From NCBI GenBank assembly GCA_005406025.1, contig BGZK01000082.1, positions 620,001 through 684,000 on the forward strand: a DNA stretch of 64,000 nt, written 5' to 3'. The notes under the pieces are model-generated. The model saw nothing but the letters and a program-made list of their open reading frames with translations, searched no databases and was not told the DNA's origin. Below, one piece after another: positions 1-11,337 of the stretch. This DNA is from Eumeta japonica (taxonomy: Eukaryota > Arthropoda > Insecta > Lepidoptera > Psychidae). The first letter of the stretch is position 1. Each line of letters opens with the position of its first letter. The translations under genes were made by a program, and so were the position numbers.

Positions 1-85
1 TTATATCATTGGATCTAGACAACAAATGGCCCCACACGACACAAACTACACAAGCTATTACATGTGTAATACATATAAAAAATTA

Positions 86-180
86 TTGTTGGAAATGAAC
101 ATTGACAACTTTTCTCGTGGGAGATTATCATGATCCCACGGCGAATTCGAAAGACGCCAAACGAAGCTCGGTTGACCAGT
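86..180 (+). repeat. Interspersed repeat family H, copy 1
   Basis: This stretch runs from a 'gaaatgaacattgacaactt' block to 'aagctcggttgaccag'. The same order of blocks (ttt-ctcgtgg, then cgaaagacgcc, then agctcggttg-ccag) recurs at 37264-37356 on this strand and at 61968-62080 on the other. Three dispersed copies in two orientations show it is a mobile-element fragment. The ending resembles common lepidopteran LINE or Helitron tails, but the class is not settled from sequence alone. Confidence 0.6.
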
Positions 181-1320
181 TACTGAAATTCGATATTCGA
201 TTCAACGACATATCCAAAATTCATTAATGATTTTCACGCATAAGAATCGGGTTGGCTAACTCGCGTGCAGTACACGCATATTAATTATAAATTTTTTTCT
301 TTTTGCATAATCATAACCGCAGAATTATTATGTTATTTACTAAAAATACAGCGGTAGCTTAGAGTAACAACGCAAAGTGTAACCTTAAATTGTGTATTTT
401 ATTTATTTTTGCAGTGCGACTTATATGTGATCAAGTTTAAAAAAATTTCGTTTGTTTGTGTGTCCGTATAATATAGTGAATATTAAGACTGAAAAGTTCG
501 ATGGCGTTTTTTATTCGTGATTTTTCATGAAACTACAACGCGAATGGACTTTTAACACAAAATTGATAATTCTTTTTAAAAAATATTAAGGGCAATCGAA
601 AAATTCCATGTATTAAATCAAAAACTAGCCCCACAATATGAAGTTTTTTTTAATCTATAAAGTTTACACATTCATCATAGTAGCTTGGATTGCTTTAAAT
701 CTCAAAAAATAACACTTTTTGTTTTCCTTACCGTTACTATTAGTATGATATATATTGATATTTTCGCTTTTTATTTGTTTTCTTTTTTCATATAACCAGC
801 ACTCTTTGAGCACTAATTAGGATTGCCTATGATTACTTATGCAATTTTACTTTAAGTCGGTTTTTGGTATATAAAATGCTAGCTTTATTTGAAGCTAGCA
901 TTGTATTGTTTTGTTCGGGACCTGGGAAGAGCGTCAAATTTCTAATTTTGGCACAAAATTAGCATCAAATTAGCACTAAATTTTGAGAAAAAAATTTTTC
1001 AAAATTGCTCACTTTACTACGCTAGCTTTACAGACGTGTAGTTTCTTCATTACCGTTTATTTGCGGGATCGCTCATATTGTGAGAGTTAATTAGAAGATA
1101 AAACTTAATTTAACATAAACAGATTGTGTATAACATTTAACGTGCCAGCGGAACCATTAAAAAGTCGGATCATTTCCGATTCAAAAAATATGATCGCACA
1201 AAGCGTCGCACGCACACACGGAACCTGTGATGCGGTGTCTAAAAAGTCCCGTGTCTTGTAGCGTCAATTCGATCTAGAATCCGAATCGAGTGACAAATTT
1301 AGATTTAGTGGCGTAACTGT
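181..1320. other. AT-rich non-coding spacer
   Basis: No reading frame of useful length and no recognised family. Two local features stand out: a short hairpin at 875-902, and a stretch at about 940-990 where 'aaattag' and 'aaatt' motifs recur. Nothing else could be supported. Confidence 0.6.
875..902. repeat. Short perfect hairpin
   Basis: The arms aatgctagctt (875-885) and aagctagcatt (892-902) are exact reverse complements around a 6-base loop. They lie in AT-rich spacer with no flanking gene. They may simply be a small palindrome; no terminator or RNA role can be shown. Confidence 0.6.
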
Positions 1321-1329
1321 GTTTTCGTG

Positions 1330-1530
1330 GATTATCAGCGGGCAGGCGGCCGGCGGACGGGGAGCCTTCGACGCGACGAACGTACGAGAAAATTAATGAA
1401 TATAAACGCGGTGAATAAATAAATAGATAATAAACCGGTCACGGAGGGTGCCGCACTCCCGCGGCCGTGGTTCCGCAGAGACCGGTGTAACGAAATGAAT
1501 ATTCTCAAATGTAAGTTCGGAGCCATCTAT
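1330..1530. other. GC-richer island, candidate conserved non-coding element
   Basis: Base composition changes abruptly from the AT-rich surroundings (blocks such as gcggccggcggacgggg and ccgcactcccgcggccgtgg). A 63-codon open frame on the minus strand is rich in Arg, Ser and Leu, with no recognisable domain, so coding is unlikely. An unannotated exon or an enhancer are both possible. Only the composition is seen; function is inference. Confidence 0.35.
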
Positions 1531-2630
1531 AAATTATAAGGTTTTTGACCCCCCCACGACCTTGTCACAGTAAATGTTCACACGTAAATAAAAACAGCAG
1601 TTTTTACATTTTTTTTGTTCAAAGTACTTTAAATATAGGACAAAACAAAAGACATAAATCTTTTTTCGTTTTCGTATTTCTGATTTGACGTCACAAAGCC
1701 TTTGACCTGCTGCTTGTCGCGCATTGGCTCATTTCGTTGACCCGAACGTGTGACGTAATTTATGGATGGCCTCCAGACGAAACGGGTATCAGGACACTCC
1801 CTATATTGAAGTATTTGGTTTAAAATTGACATCGGGTATATGTTTGATAGGTGGATTACTGACGCGCTAAAATTCACGTGCGTACTCATGCGGACCAGTG
1901 ACTGTTGTAAACTGAAATTGTGAATTGTTCGAAAAAATTGTAAACGCTTTTTGTACAGAATAACACTCACCGAATTAATTTACAGATGTATCCATGCGGT
2001 TTTATTCGTATTTTTAAAAACGCTGTTCATGTGTCAGAGGGGTAGTAAAGATGTTTGATTTAACGAAATCGGAAGTTAATAAACGGAAAAAATACACATT
2101 TATGAAATGATTCAATATAATTTTATATATATCTACCCATTCAAAGTATGGAAAATAAATTTATCCCACAATTTTATATATAGAAAGCTACTGTTGATTA
2201 TCTTTTTAGTAATCATTCCCTTCATTGTATGGCGACTTACATGGGTCATCAGCCTGTATATCTTTATCACAACCGGTGCAAAAGTCGTAGAGTTGCAAGA
2301 TTGTGTCATACGGGGAGATTGAGGAAATATCAAAATATACTTATTTCATAGGTCATTAAAAAACGTCATGATTTTTTACGAATTTTCAGTTCACCATTTT
2401 AACTTCTTTTATTCCAGGATAGCTCTTTTTTTATTTAACTATAGACAATAAATATAAAACTATTAGTAAAACGAAACAACCTGGTGAGATATCGATCTGG
2501 TCATGCCCATGCGTATTTGTCTTCTAAATATACGAAACGATGGAACTATAATGGTTCGCCGGTTTTACCTTCGTCCACCGAACCCTAAACGTAACATGTA
2601 AAACAGCGCGCGAGTTCTCGATAACTTTAT
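1531..2630. other. Non-coding spacer, no supported gene
   Basis: A 113-codon open frame on the minus strand (1629-1970) matches no family I know, has mixed composition, and has no visible splice or start context that would support it. The remainder is AT-rich and featureless. Confidence 0.5.
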
Positions 2631-2635
2631 ACTGT

Positions 2636-3170
2636 GGCATTTTGAGAGCGGAACGGCCGCGTGGGTGCGAACAATAGGCGCGCCGGACGACGCGACGGGT
2701 TTCCGAACGCGCCGTCACCGTATTACCTTGTGATCACCGGCGGTGTCGCCGTATCACCTCGACGATCATCGAGGGACGTTTCGTTCACCGCTGTCTACAT
2801 CGTGACCATAGACACAGGAATATGTGGCAAGGCTTATAGTAACTATCACTTAGCATCGAAAGCCTTCAACTGTTTCGATTTGTTTCCTTTTTCATGTAGG
2901 GGCACATTTGCGCGAAACGCCGTCTTTGAGCAGATTAACAATAAACGCGGTGGGAGACACGAAAGGTCTGCACGTATCGATAAATCATTAATTTTGTCGA
3001 AAATTATGTTCATGTACCTGCTGCGGTTCCGCCCGCGTGGATTTCGACCGAGATTCGGATCTCTGTCAAAACTTTCTAAACCTGATCCTGATTCCATTAG
3101 GAGACATCAATGTACTACGTGGGCTCAAAGGGGCGGGGGTAAGAAGGCGAGGGGGTATTTTATCAAATCT
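2636..3170. other. GC-richer island with the longest open frame of the window
   Basis: A plus-strand frame of 173 codons (2661-3182) overlaps open frames of 82-83 codons in other frames, which is what GC-richer DNA with few stops produces by chance. The translation is Arg/Ser-rich with no domain, no hydrophobic core pattern and no signal peptide. I treat the island as a candidate regulatory or exonic region of unknown role, not as an annotated gene. Confidence 0.3.
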
Positions 3171-4170
3171 CATTCAAACTGACTGTGTAATTGAGAATCT
3201 CACGTCGACTTTTAAAAAATATACATTATTACATAGATTTTTAAAAAGCATAGCAATTTTTTTCTTTTATTTAGAAAATTATTAATTTTTTTTTAACTGA
3301 AGCAATGTTTGTTTCTGTCTATGCCGCCTAAATTTTACTAAACTCAAATAATTTCATTCCGTATTTTTTTTGGTTGTTTTGCGAATATAAACTTAGTCAA
3401 ACTTAGTCCATTAACAACTATAGCGTTAACGTGAGGGGTAGGAGATTCCGTCAAATATCACAAAATCTCATCAAGAAGGTGGGAAGGGTTGAAATTGAAG
3501 GAAAAACGTCTCGCGTAATTAATGGATGTTCCCTTACTGATCCGCGTCTTAGTTCTACTCTGTTTTTCAGAGCGTTTTCCTCTTGCACGCTTTCGTTCTC
3601 ACTCTTTCACGCTTCCTCCTTCGCCGTCTCTCTTCATATCTCCCTCTATGTCATCCGCTGTCCCTCTTAAACCTTATCTCCCTCCGCAAAACAATGTACC
3701 TTTCCAAGCGAAGCGTACAAATATGAATATGGTGAAATGAATAAAATAAAAATGATCACTTTTACATTCGCTCTGAAGAAGACTAAACTGTAATTTGTAT
3801 GAAGAAGACTCTTTAGTGGGTTTAATAAATGTTATGAAAATCGATTATGGAATCATTGAGTTACAAAAATTGATCACAAAATTATCTTCAAAATCTATTC
3901 CACAGAAATTTAATTGGTTACTAATTTATTAATATTAAATACCTTCATACATTTGGCAATCATTAAATACTAATAGTAAATAAAAATAAATACAAATAGA
4001 AATCACTGTATAGCCGGATGAATTACAAAAAAAATATTTCGCTTTCTTTAGGTTTTTAATCGGGTTTAATTCTGAATTGGTGCCAGAAATAAACCATTAT
4101 AATACACGAGATCGAATAATGGCCATTTGCAAATTACGTTACAGTTGTGGAAACCATAGAATATTAAAAG

Positions 4171-4191
4171 TGTGTGTGTGTGTGTGTGTGT
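4171..4191. repeat. (TG)n microsatellite
   Basis: About ten uninterrupted TG units in AT-rich spacer. Confidence 0.9.
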
Positions 4192-4430
4192 ATTAGAGTA
4201 TACACGTAAGAAGTGAAACTTCTTTATGAAATCATTTTTCGAAAAATGAACCACTATTTACAAATTTATAGAAATTGTTTAAATAAAGATAGATTAGAAA
4301 AGTTTAAGCAAAAAAAAAAATCATTTTTATTAAATTAAAGCTATTTTGTTATCATAAACATGCATACAAATAATATAATTATTTCACCCTATTATTGCTA
4401 TTAGGATTATTATAGTATTTCATTAATTAA

Positions 4431-4460
4431 GATATAATAATAATAATTATTATTATTATC
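4431..4460. repeat. Self-complementary ATA/TAT simple repeat
   Basis: A run of ATA units is followed directly by a run of ATT/TAT units, so the two halves can pair with each other. Confidence 0.75.
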
Positions 4461-4977
4461 GTTATTATATATTTTTGTAATTAATATCCTACGGTAACTA
4501 AAATATGAAGTATATGGTTCATACTCCACGGAATTTAGTGACCTAGTAAAAACTTCATCAATTGTAGTGCCGGATCTTGTTCTTGATGTATGAGGACTGT
4601 TTTTCATAGACATATTCTATATATTATAAAAAAGGAAAAAAATGTACATCTCTAAGTTTTCATTTTCTAACTGTGTACAGTTTATTTTTAAATTATTACA
4701 ATTAATTGATATTTACTAGATTAACAGACGTATTAATTAATAATTGCTAGTTTTAATGAAATAATATACATTTACCGATACTTACAATCAAAAACTGAGG
4801 TTAACTTTCAATAACTTAAAAAAAAATAAATACCATAATCACGCCCACGTGTTAGAAAAAAAGATATAATTACTTACTTTTGTTAGAAATCCACTGGAAT
4901 TAGAATAAATTCTTTTTATTTCTTTTGTCTATTACTTAATTATTTAAATATTATTTTTCACGTAACTACTGAGTTTT

Positions 4978-5047
4978 AGAAATAAACAAGGCGCGTAACA
5001 GAAAAATGTGACAGAAATAAATATGGCGCGTAACAGAAAAACGTGAT
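4978..5047. repeat. 35-bp tandem duplication
   Basis: Units 4978-5012 and 5013-5047 share 'ggcgcgtaacagaaaaa' and differ at only a few positions. This is a local tandem duplication with no coding potential. Confidence 0.85.
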
Positions 5048-5346
5048 GACGAAAATTCCTCTCATACGTCTATAAAGAAGTTTCACTTCAAAAAATCAAG
5101 TATGAGCGTTGTTACGTAGCGAAGAACGTGACCAAAACCCAGTTTATCCCCAAGTTAAACAGGAGTGTGAAGCGGAAACTCAGATCCCAACTAGTGTAGC
5201 TTGTTTGTAAAGGAGCTTAGAGGATTACTCCGTAGTGAGTTCAATCTATGGGTATTACAGGAAAGAACAGAGACCAATTATACACTAAATATATAAGATT
5301 CTTTGAATTAATGAATATAATAAAATAATATATCTACGAATTAATA

Positions 5347-5781
5347 TTATTTAAACAAACAAATTCGCACATAAATTAGGTACATATTGTGAAATGTTGT
5401 ATTGTTATTGTTGTGATTGGCTCGTTGGTTGACCATTAGAACATAAATATAGTTTACGTCCAGCAATGACAGCATTATTCTACTAGATGATAATAGCGCC
5501 ATATAGAGCCTGGACAATGGAATGTACGTCTGTACATTACTATTGTTGGTAACAGAATTACACGAAATTAGTCGGAACTTCGTGTACGCTGAGTTAATAT
5601 CGTCCTTCTTGGTACCTTCTGTATTCGATTCTGACCACGGATTGACTAATAAGTTTCTAAATTGAGTCAAATTATACTGTAATCGCTCGCTCTGTTCCTC
5701 GACGACCATTTTAAGCTGCCGGTCCCGGATGCTGTTATCGTATTCGTTACGAGGGTCGTTTGCAACCCTCAATTGGGCCAT
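5347..5781 (-). CDS. Unassigned 144-codon reading frame
   Basis: The frame is open from an ATG at 5781-5779 to a stop at 5347-5349. The first 70 or so residues are hydrophilic and charged (DPRNEYDNSIRDRQLK, then VVEEQSERLQYNLTQF), which looks more protein-like than chance frames nearby. The last 40 residues become Asn- and Tyr-rich, like translated AT-rich DNA. I do not recognise the family. An in-frame stop lies only 15 bases upstream of the ATG, and the ATG sits inside a 37-bp tandem duplication (5780-5853), so the true 5' part could have been rearranged. It could be a fragment of a mobile-element protein, a young gene or a chance frame. Confidence 0.25.
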   Translation of the reverse strand: MAQLRVANDPRNEYDNSIRDRQLKMVVEEQSERLQYNLTQFRNLLVNPWSESNTEGTKKDDINSAYTKFRLISCNSVTNNSNVQTYIPLSRLYMALLSSSRIMLSLLDVNYIYVLMVNQRANHNNNNTTFHNMYLIYVRICLFK

Positions 5782-5853
5782 CGTGCAAGGCTTTTAGAAT
5801 CTATGCCCCTCCGTCTATCGTGTAAGGCTTTTAGGGTATATGCTCTTCCGTCT
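5780..5853. repeat. 37-bp tandem duplication
   Basis: Units 5780-5816 and 5817-5853 both read atcgtg-aaggcttttag and end tccgtct, with a handful of substitutions. The start codon of the unassigned minus-strand frame lies at the edge of the first unit. Confidence 0.85.
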
Positions 5854-6098
5854 GAAGTGAAAAGATTGTGGGAGGGTATTGGTATACCTAAACAAAAAAG
5901 AATTAAAAGCCTTATACAAAATAATAAATAGAAGATATCAGAAACTTATGGACACCGAGAGCGTATTCAAATTTGTCCTACTACATTTAATAATAATAAT
6001 ATATTTGCCATACACACAGCAGCAACGTCTGGTCTTAAATTAGTCAACAAAGCTTGTACGTTGCGCACCAGATAGTTGATACAATACATATATAGTTT

Positions 6099-6846
6099 TT
6101 AGGGTTCCGTGCCGAAATGGAAAAAAATAAACCCTTATAGTTTCGTCCTGTTCGTGCGTCCATTTTTCCGTATGCTACAGGCATTTTACTCAAAAACTAC
6201 AAAATGTAATTAATGAAATTCGCGGTATTAGTGTCTTGTATAAACCGCTCCTTAGTTTCGTAGTTGAATAACAAAAATTAACTATTTCTAGGGGCAAGCA
6301 CTTCATACTTGTGACAGAAACCGAAGAAAAATTTTTTCAGCAAACGTCAATGTGTAATACATACTCAGACACACTTTGATATTTTAACGCAATTTTTCTG
6401 ATTACTTGAACAATTTCGGAAATAATCGCTCCGAAAGATGTAGAAATTGTGTTCCATCCTTCTATTTTCTAAACAGTAATATCCGAAAAATATGAAAAAA
6501 GTAGCGAAGGTAACACTTAATAAATACTGTCAAAGAAAATTATTTTGAGCATTGTCGGATATACTGCTTTCAAGTTATTGCCAAAAAAGTGCGCTTCTCA
6601 ACAAAATGACATAAGTGCCATGAGGATACGGTCTTTTGCTGATGCACTTTAGTTTACACTAGTTAAAAAGTGATAGTCGACATACTCACCTATTTTTCTA
6701 GTTATAGGCGACTAAAGTGGTTATAACTATTCTGTGCGGGAAACAGGGGAAAAGTGTAACAACCTACTTTTTTCATCTGTAGTGCATTGCTTTGTGATAA
6801 TGGCTATAATGAGCATGGTCCGACATGCTCTTGGCCAGTTTTTTTT
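6099..6846 (+). mobile_element. Interspersed repeat family A, near full-length copy
   Basis: It opens with 'tagggttccgtgcc' and 'cccttatagttt' and ends with 'gtccgacatgctcttggcca' and a T-run. The same start, middle and end recur at 37836-38535, and parts recur at 34140-35330, 48780-49343, 19330-19642 (minus) and 10345-10398 (minus). Copies at 6.1-6.8 and 37.8-38.5 kb align over their whole length, including the block 'gttataggcgactaaagtg'. The layout and ends match a very common non-coding lepidopteran repeat known to me. It has no transposase or reverse transcriptase frame, so it is probably non-autonomous. Confidence 0.75.
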
Positions 6847-6849
6847 ATA

Positions 6850-6990
6850 TGCTTACGTATAATAATTTGAGATACCCAGACCAAAGACAAATATCAATTT
6901 TTAATAAAAATAAATGTTTGTCCTGTGCGGAATTGAATCCACGCCCCCAGCGTAGTAGGGTTACTACCGACTGCGCCAAACGGGCAGTCG
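6850..6990 (-). mobile_element. tRNA-derived SINE
   Basis: On the minus strand the head (6989-6919) contains TGGCGCAGTCGG (6978-6967), a full match to the RNA polymerase III box A consensus. About 26 bases downstream is ggattcaattcc (6940-6929), a near match to box B. The tail runs into A/T-rich sequence that ends close to the end of the family A repeat at 6846. This is the layout of a lepidopteran tRNA-derived SINE. It is not a functional tRNA, because the acceptor and anticodon stems do not pair convincingly. It probably inserted at the T-rich end of the family A copy. Confidence 0.75.
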
Positions 6991-7595
6991 TGTATTCTAT
7001 CGGTGTATGCAAAGGCAAACGCTATGGCGAGAAGGGTTAATCTTGATACTGAAGGGACGTCGAAGGAAGCTGGAGCGAAATTATAGTGCAATCAAAACCT
7101 TGGAGTTTTTAGTAGCATGTAGTAAGTTTTTTGTTTTGATGATCGCGTCGTAAAACGGTGTTTTCCAGTTCGTAACCTCATTTTACGATTCGGCCACTGA
7201 ATCGGGTCCGATAAAAGGTATTTTTCTGCGTCCGTACATTGTTGTATGCATAAGAAATGACGGAAAAAGGATTTTACGTTATAAATGATGTACGTAAACT
7301 ACTCTGTTACGAATACAACAACAGACACTTTTCAGACTAGCTTCAATTAATAAAATGATAATAAGCAACCATTGGAGACTGTCGACTGAAGTTAAATCTA
7401 AAAACTATAAAATGGAAATGTTTTTAAATTAATTGTGATGTAAGAAATGACAGTATCATAATTTGTAAATTAAAGTCGTTAACGTTTATCGGCACAATTA
7501 TATTATTATACTTATATAATTATATTATATATTACATTTTCATATGGTCCATTTATTAATGTGGACCGCGCAAGTCCAGTACATTAGAAAAATTT
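6991..7595. other. AT-rich spacer
   Basis: Nothing recognisable; a very AT-rich patch lies at 7495-7545. Confidence 0.5.
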
Positions 7596-8251
7596 GGAAA
7601 ATCCAAAAGTGCACGCCTCACCGCGGTCGTTAACTTCTAAAATAAAAATTTCAATAGAGTTTTTGATAATGAAATTTCAAAAAAAGATTAATCAAATTCA
7701 AATCTCGCGCCATTTCGTGAGATATTTATAATGGCGCATGCGCTGATCTCAAATTTTCACATATGGCTTAGGCTAATCTTCATTTGTATATAAATATAGA
7801 TATACAAACACCACCTCAACGCTCTGCTTGTGAGGCGTGCAATACACAGTCGTTTTTAGTTTTTGTAAATTATAATTAAACGACAGTACTTAGAACGCTA
7901 ATATTAACTAGGATCAGCACAGGGTATAACTTTATATAATAAAAAAAGTATTCCGGTAAGATACATTTTCGACCAATTTCTCTGCCACATACATAGATCC
8001 ATAAACACAGACTGACGGACGTCCAACAATGATTAATTTTAATGTTATTATTTACTATATTAAACAAAATAATTATTTATAAAATATACCGTATGTGCTA
8101 GACAGATTATTTAACTTGATATTAGTGCACTCATGTTACCCTGTAAGTGTTATATTAGTAAAAAAAAGTCATTTAAATTTCGAAAGACTGGGTTTTTTGA
8201 CATGTCGAGAGTAGAGCACCACCTCAACGCTCCGCTTGTGAGGCGTGCAAT
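7596..8251 (+). mobile_element. Family B inverted-terminal element, nested or composite copy
   Basis: The left end 'gtgcacgcctca' (7610-7620) is the reverse complement of the right end 'tgaggcgtgca', found twice: once at 7831-7841 and again at 8239-8249. Both right ends are preceded by 'cacctcaacgct'. The outer one also has 'cgagagtagagcac', as in the second copy of the family at 20378-20795. One left end with two right ends suggests a nested insertion or an internal duplication. No transposase frame is visible, so it is a MITE-like non-autonomous DNA element. Confidence 0.65.
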
Positions 8252-8883
8252 TAATTTTTAAATAAAATTAAAGTCTATTAAGTTTAAGAATACAACAATA
8301 AAATTACAATTGACTTATAATTAAACAATTTTCCCATATACTGCTCATTCGCATATATTTATTCGCCCGTCTGTGACGTGAACACGTAAGGTATTAACCC
8401 GCTAGAAAATAATTTAGCGCTTATAGGAATTTTTATTGTAAAAATTTATAACACCTTTATGAAACTAATAAGAAGATAATCTTATTGTTAAAAGTTACAC
8501 AAAGGAAAAATACATGGTTAAACATTGTAGATCATGCAAATGTATGCGCTGAGAGCGTACATAAAAGTATCGATTATATGAAGAAATACTTGAAGATTAT
8601 TCTGCCCATTCTGCCTTGCACCTTATATCCAATTTTTCCTAAAAACACGGTAACACACTAGTGATTCGTCGACGGTTGCGGATGTCTATGGGCGACGGTG
8701 ATCAATTGCTCTCTGGTGGTTCGGATGCTCGTTTGTCCTTTCAAATCCCATATATATATATATGAATCAGTTATATAATGATAGTTTTGTTCACTCGCGC
8801 TCGGGACCCAAACTTATGAGTGTTACGATCATTCACTGCACAGTGTCTCCTGAAAAGATTGTAATTCTAAATGGAATTAATTA
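8252..8883. other. Spacer
   Basis: No gene supported. A short (TA)n tract lies near 8752-8762. A slightly GC-richer patch at about 8660-8740 has no identifiable content. Confidence 0.5.
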
Positions 8884-9270
8884 AAAATAAATTGGTTGTC
8901 TGTAAAGTCAGTTTATGAGCGATAATTTTACGTGATAACGTCATAAGAAAACTGATGAAAAATTGCATACTTTTATGAATTGAATTGAGTTATTATCACT
9001 TGTCGCAATTGTTGTTGTAATAAACAATGGAAACCAAATTAACTGTTCACTTTATAAACAGTTGACAAAACCATTCACGTGTAGGTTGTGTGCGGCTGCT
9101 GTCTCTCTTCTACTCGGACGAATCGGCCGATGGAGTGGAAGAGAGGTCGCTCGTTCCGCGGTCTCGCTCGCACGCTCGGCTCAGGTGGAACGCGACAATG
9201 AGTCATGCTTTTTCTTGCGCGCAGCCTGAGTTCATCAATTTATAATACGTTATCACGTCAAAAATCATAG
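8884..9270 (+). mobile_element. Interspersed repeat family C, copy 1
   Basis: It starts 'attggttgtctgtaaagtc', followed by 'ttttacgtgataacgt' (about 8926-8941). It closes with 'acgttatcacgtcaaaaat' (9247-9265), the reverse complement of that block, so it is bounded by subterminal inverted repeats. The middle (9060-9220) is a GC-richer stretch with alternating ctgtctctcttct and ggtcgctcgttccgcggtct. Copy 2 lies at 23262-23745. From memory this is an abundant lepidopteran non-autonomous repeat; the class is unresolved. Confidence 0.65.
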
Positions 9271-10340
9271 TTAAATTCACGAGCTCCCGTCCAATGCGTG
9301 TTCTTGTGGAGTTTTATTTTACTTTTTCTTACTAAACTAAAATTATTTTTCTAGTCTAAAGCCGTCTTCCGTTGTCTTATTTTACACTTGCTTTCAACAA
9401 AAGGTTTTAAAAGTGACTTTTTGTTAAAAGCGAATTTAAGAGAAGATGGTGAAAGAAGCCCTACATCGAATGTTATATGTAACTAATGCATGCAACAAAA
9501 ATTAGTGCCACATCTCAAAAGTATAACAGAAGACATTAAATGTTTCGTACATCTATTTTGCCCGCTTTGTCTAGTAGCTTGTTTGTCATAATGTAGTGTG
9601 TCAGATTTAGCTGTGAATTGCTTCAATAGCTTAAAAAGCTACCAAGAACTTTTCAACGGCCACATTATCTTAGAGAATTTTGAATAGATACAGATAGCTT
9701 ATAGGAACCATAAGCATAGCACTTTAAAGAGACTATTTTGTTTCTGGGCGAATTTTTAAATATGCATCAACATAAAACGATATAATCGCTAAAGTATATG
9801 GTTATTACCCGTATTTTCTTTTTTCCTTCACCGGTAATTGTCCCAAAAACTCAAATATTAACATTATTGACGAGCTAGTAGCCACTGCTTGTACTCGAAT
9901 ACAAAATAACGTATTTGTGTGTTCGTATAATCCACGTTATCGTTAAATAACTTTAAGCATCTGTAATATTTTTTTATCGGTACAAGTTTTGTTATTCATA
10001 CAAGTGTGACAGACGTAAGGAATGCATAAGTTTAGAGCAGTTTTATGACTGAGTCTATTACGACTAGTTATGTATGTGTCGTGTACAGCAGTTATGAAAC
10101 TGTAGGTGACCTAAATAACCTAAATATATAAAACTGTAGGTTTGGAGGTCAATGTAAACGTTATATGATTTACTAGTTAATGCATAAACGAGATGTTGTT
10201 TCAGCTATTGCGTGATATTTTATGTTTCTACTGCGCCGCAATATCAATAAGCTAAGAACTAAATCGTCCGATTTAAGAACGATATTGAATCAAATCAGGG
10301 TCGAGATCGCGATCGAAACCTAAATTATGCTCTGAATATG
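9271..10340. other. Spacer containing a repeat fragment shared with 63.8 kb
   Basis: The part at about 9410-9475 ('gtgactttttgttaaaagcg' then aagaagccct) aligns with 63755-63825 ('gtaactttttgttaaatgtc' then agaggccct), so it is another dispersed repeat. Elsewhere no gene or named family is seen. Confidence 0.5.
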
Positions 10341-10344
10341 AACG

Positions 10345-10398
10345 AAAGAAACCCGGCCAAGGTGGGAGTTGGACCATCGAATGTGCGAGTTCCGTACT
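10345..10398 (-). mobile_element. Family A repeat, 3' end fragment
   Basis: Read on the minus strand it gives a degraded version of the family A ending (gaactcgcac, then tccaactccc, then ggccgggttt), the mirror of the end at 6813-6846. Confidence 0.5.
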
Positions 10399-10400
10399 AA

Positions 10401-11330
10401 CATACAAAGGCGAGAGAAATTTATTAATGTACTAAATATAAGTCAACGCAGGTTATAATTTTTTATAAAAAATATGAAATATTTCGTCTAAAATAATTTG
10501 GGCAAAAATAATATTTGAATTGTACCTGTAATGTTACAATTCATATGTGCGCGCGCATGGGTCGGTCGTTGAAAACGGTGGATGTCTTAAAACTTATGAA
10601 GAGATTTTGTTAAAAATAACTTTTTTTTAAAAGCATTTATAAAGTTTTATTATTTAGGTTTTGTTGATATTACATGGTTGCAAAGTTATACCGACGCACA
10701 GAATTAACAGCTTTCAAGGCGAAAAAAAACGCAAAATATACAACTAGGGGAAAATTTAAAACTTTTTAAGACTCTTAATGTATTTTTAAAGACCAAGGAA
10801 TTATCCAACGACACTTCAAACAATAGGATGGGAACAAAAATAATTTACATACTTTAATTTTACGTTCGCATACATTTAAATTTGCTATTTCTAGTTTTAT
10901 TAACGATACCCCACATAATCGTATGACGGTTCGTGTAAGATGCCCGCTTGCATATTTTTTTCAGAATTGTTGAATAAATGCGGACGCCGTGACCTACGAT
11001 TGACCGGACATGTTCATGCTATAAACACCCCATTTTACCGGATTTGGCTACCGAACTCTAAACACGGGACGCCTGGCAGATGTGAAATATCGAGTCTGTA
11101 CAAGTAATATGTATTAAAGACAAAATTACGACAGGAACTAAATATAGCATAATGGAAAAATTAAATATGAAGAATTTTTTACAGAAAATGATGACTATTC
11201 ATTTAATAAACATTTATTTTCATCTGACGGTATTACTGTGACAATCGCTTATCACAGTAATACAATTAATAATAATTAAAAATCAATTATTAATAAAAAA
11301 TACATCATATTAATCAAAATGTGATAATGT
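10401..11330. other. AT-rich spacer with a small hairpin
   Basis: It contains a hairpin whose arms gtattactgtga (11230-11241) and tcacagtaatac (11252-11263) flank a 10-base loop. No gene is seen. Confidence 0.5.
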
Positions 11331-11337
11331 GTACGGT

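Larger units (their letters stand above)
3171..5340. other. AT-rich spacer with simple repeats
   Basis: It holds a pyrimidine-rich stretch at about 3540-3690 (ctttcgttctcactctttca and similar), a (TG)n microsatellite at 4171-4191, a self-complementary ATA/TAT run at 4431-4460, and a 35-bp tandem duplication at 4978-5047. No gene is supported. Confidence 0.6.

Noticed and set aside
6919..6989. A functional tRNA gene
   Set aside because: The internal promoter boxes are present, but the acceptor and anticodon arms do not pair, so it is a SINE head.
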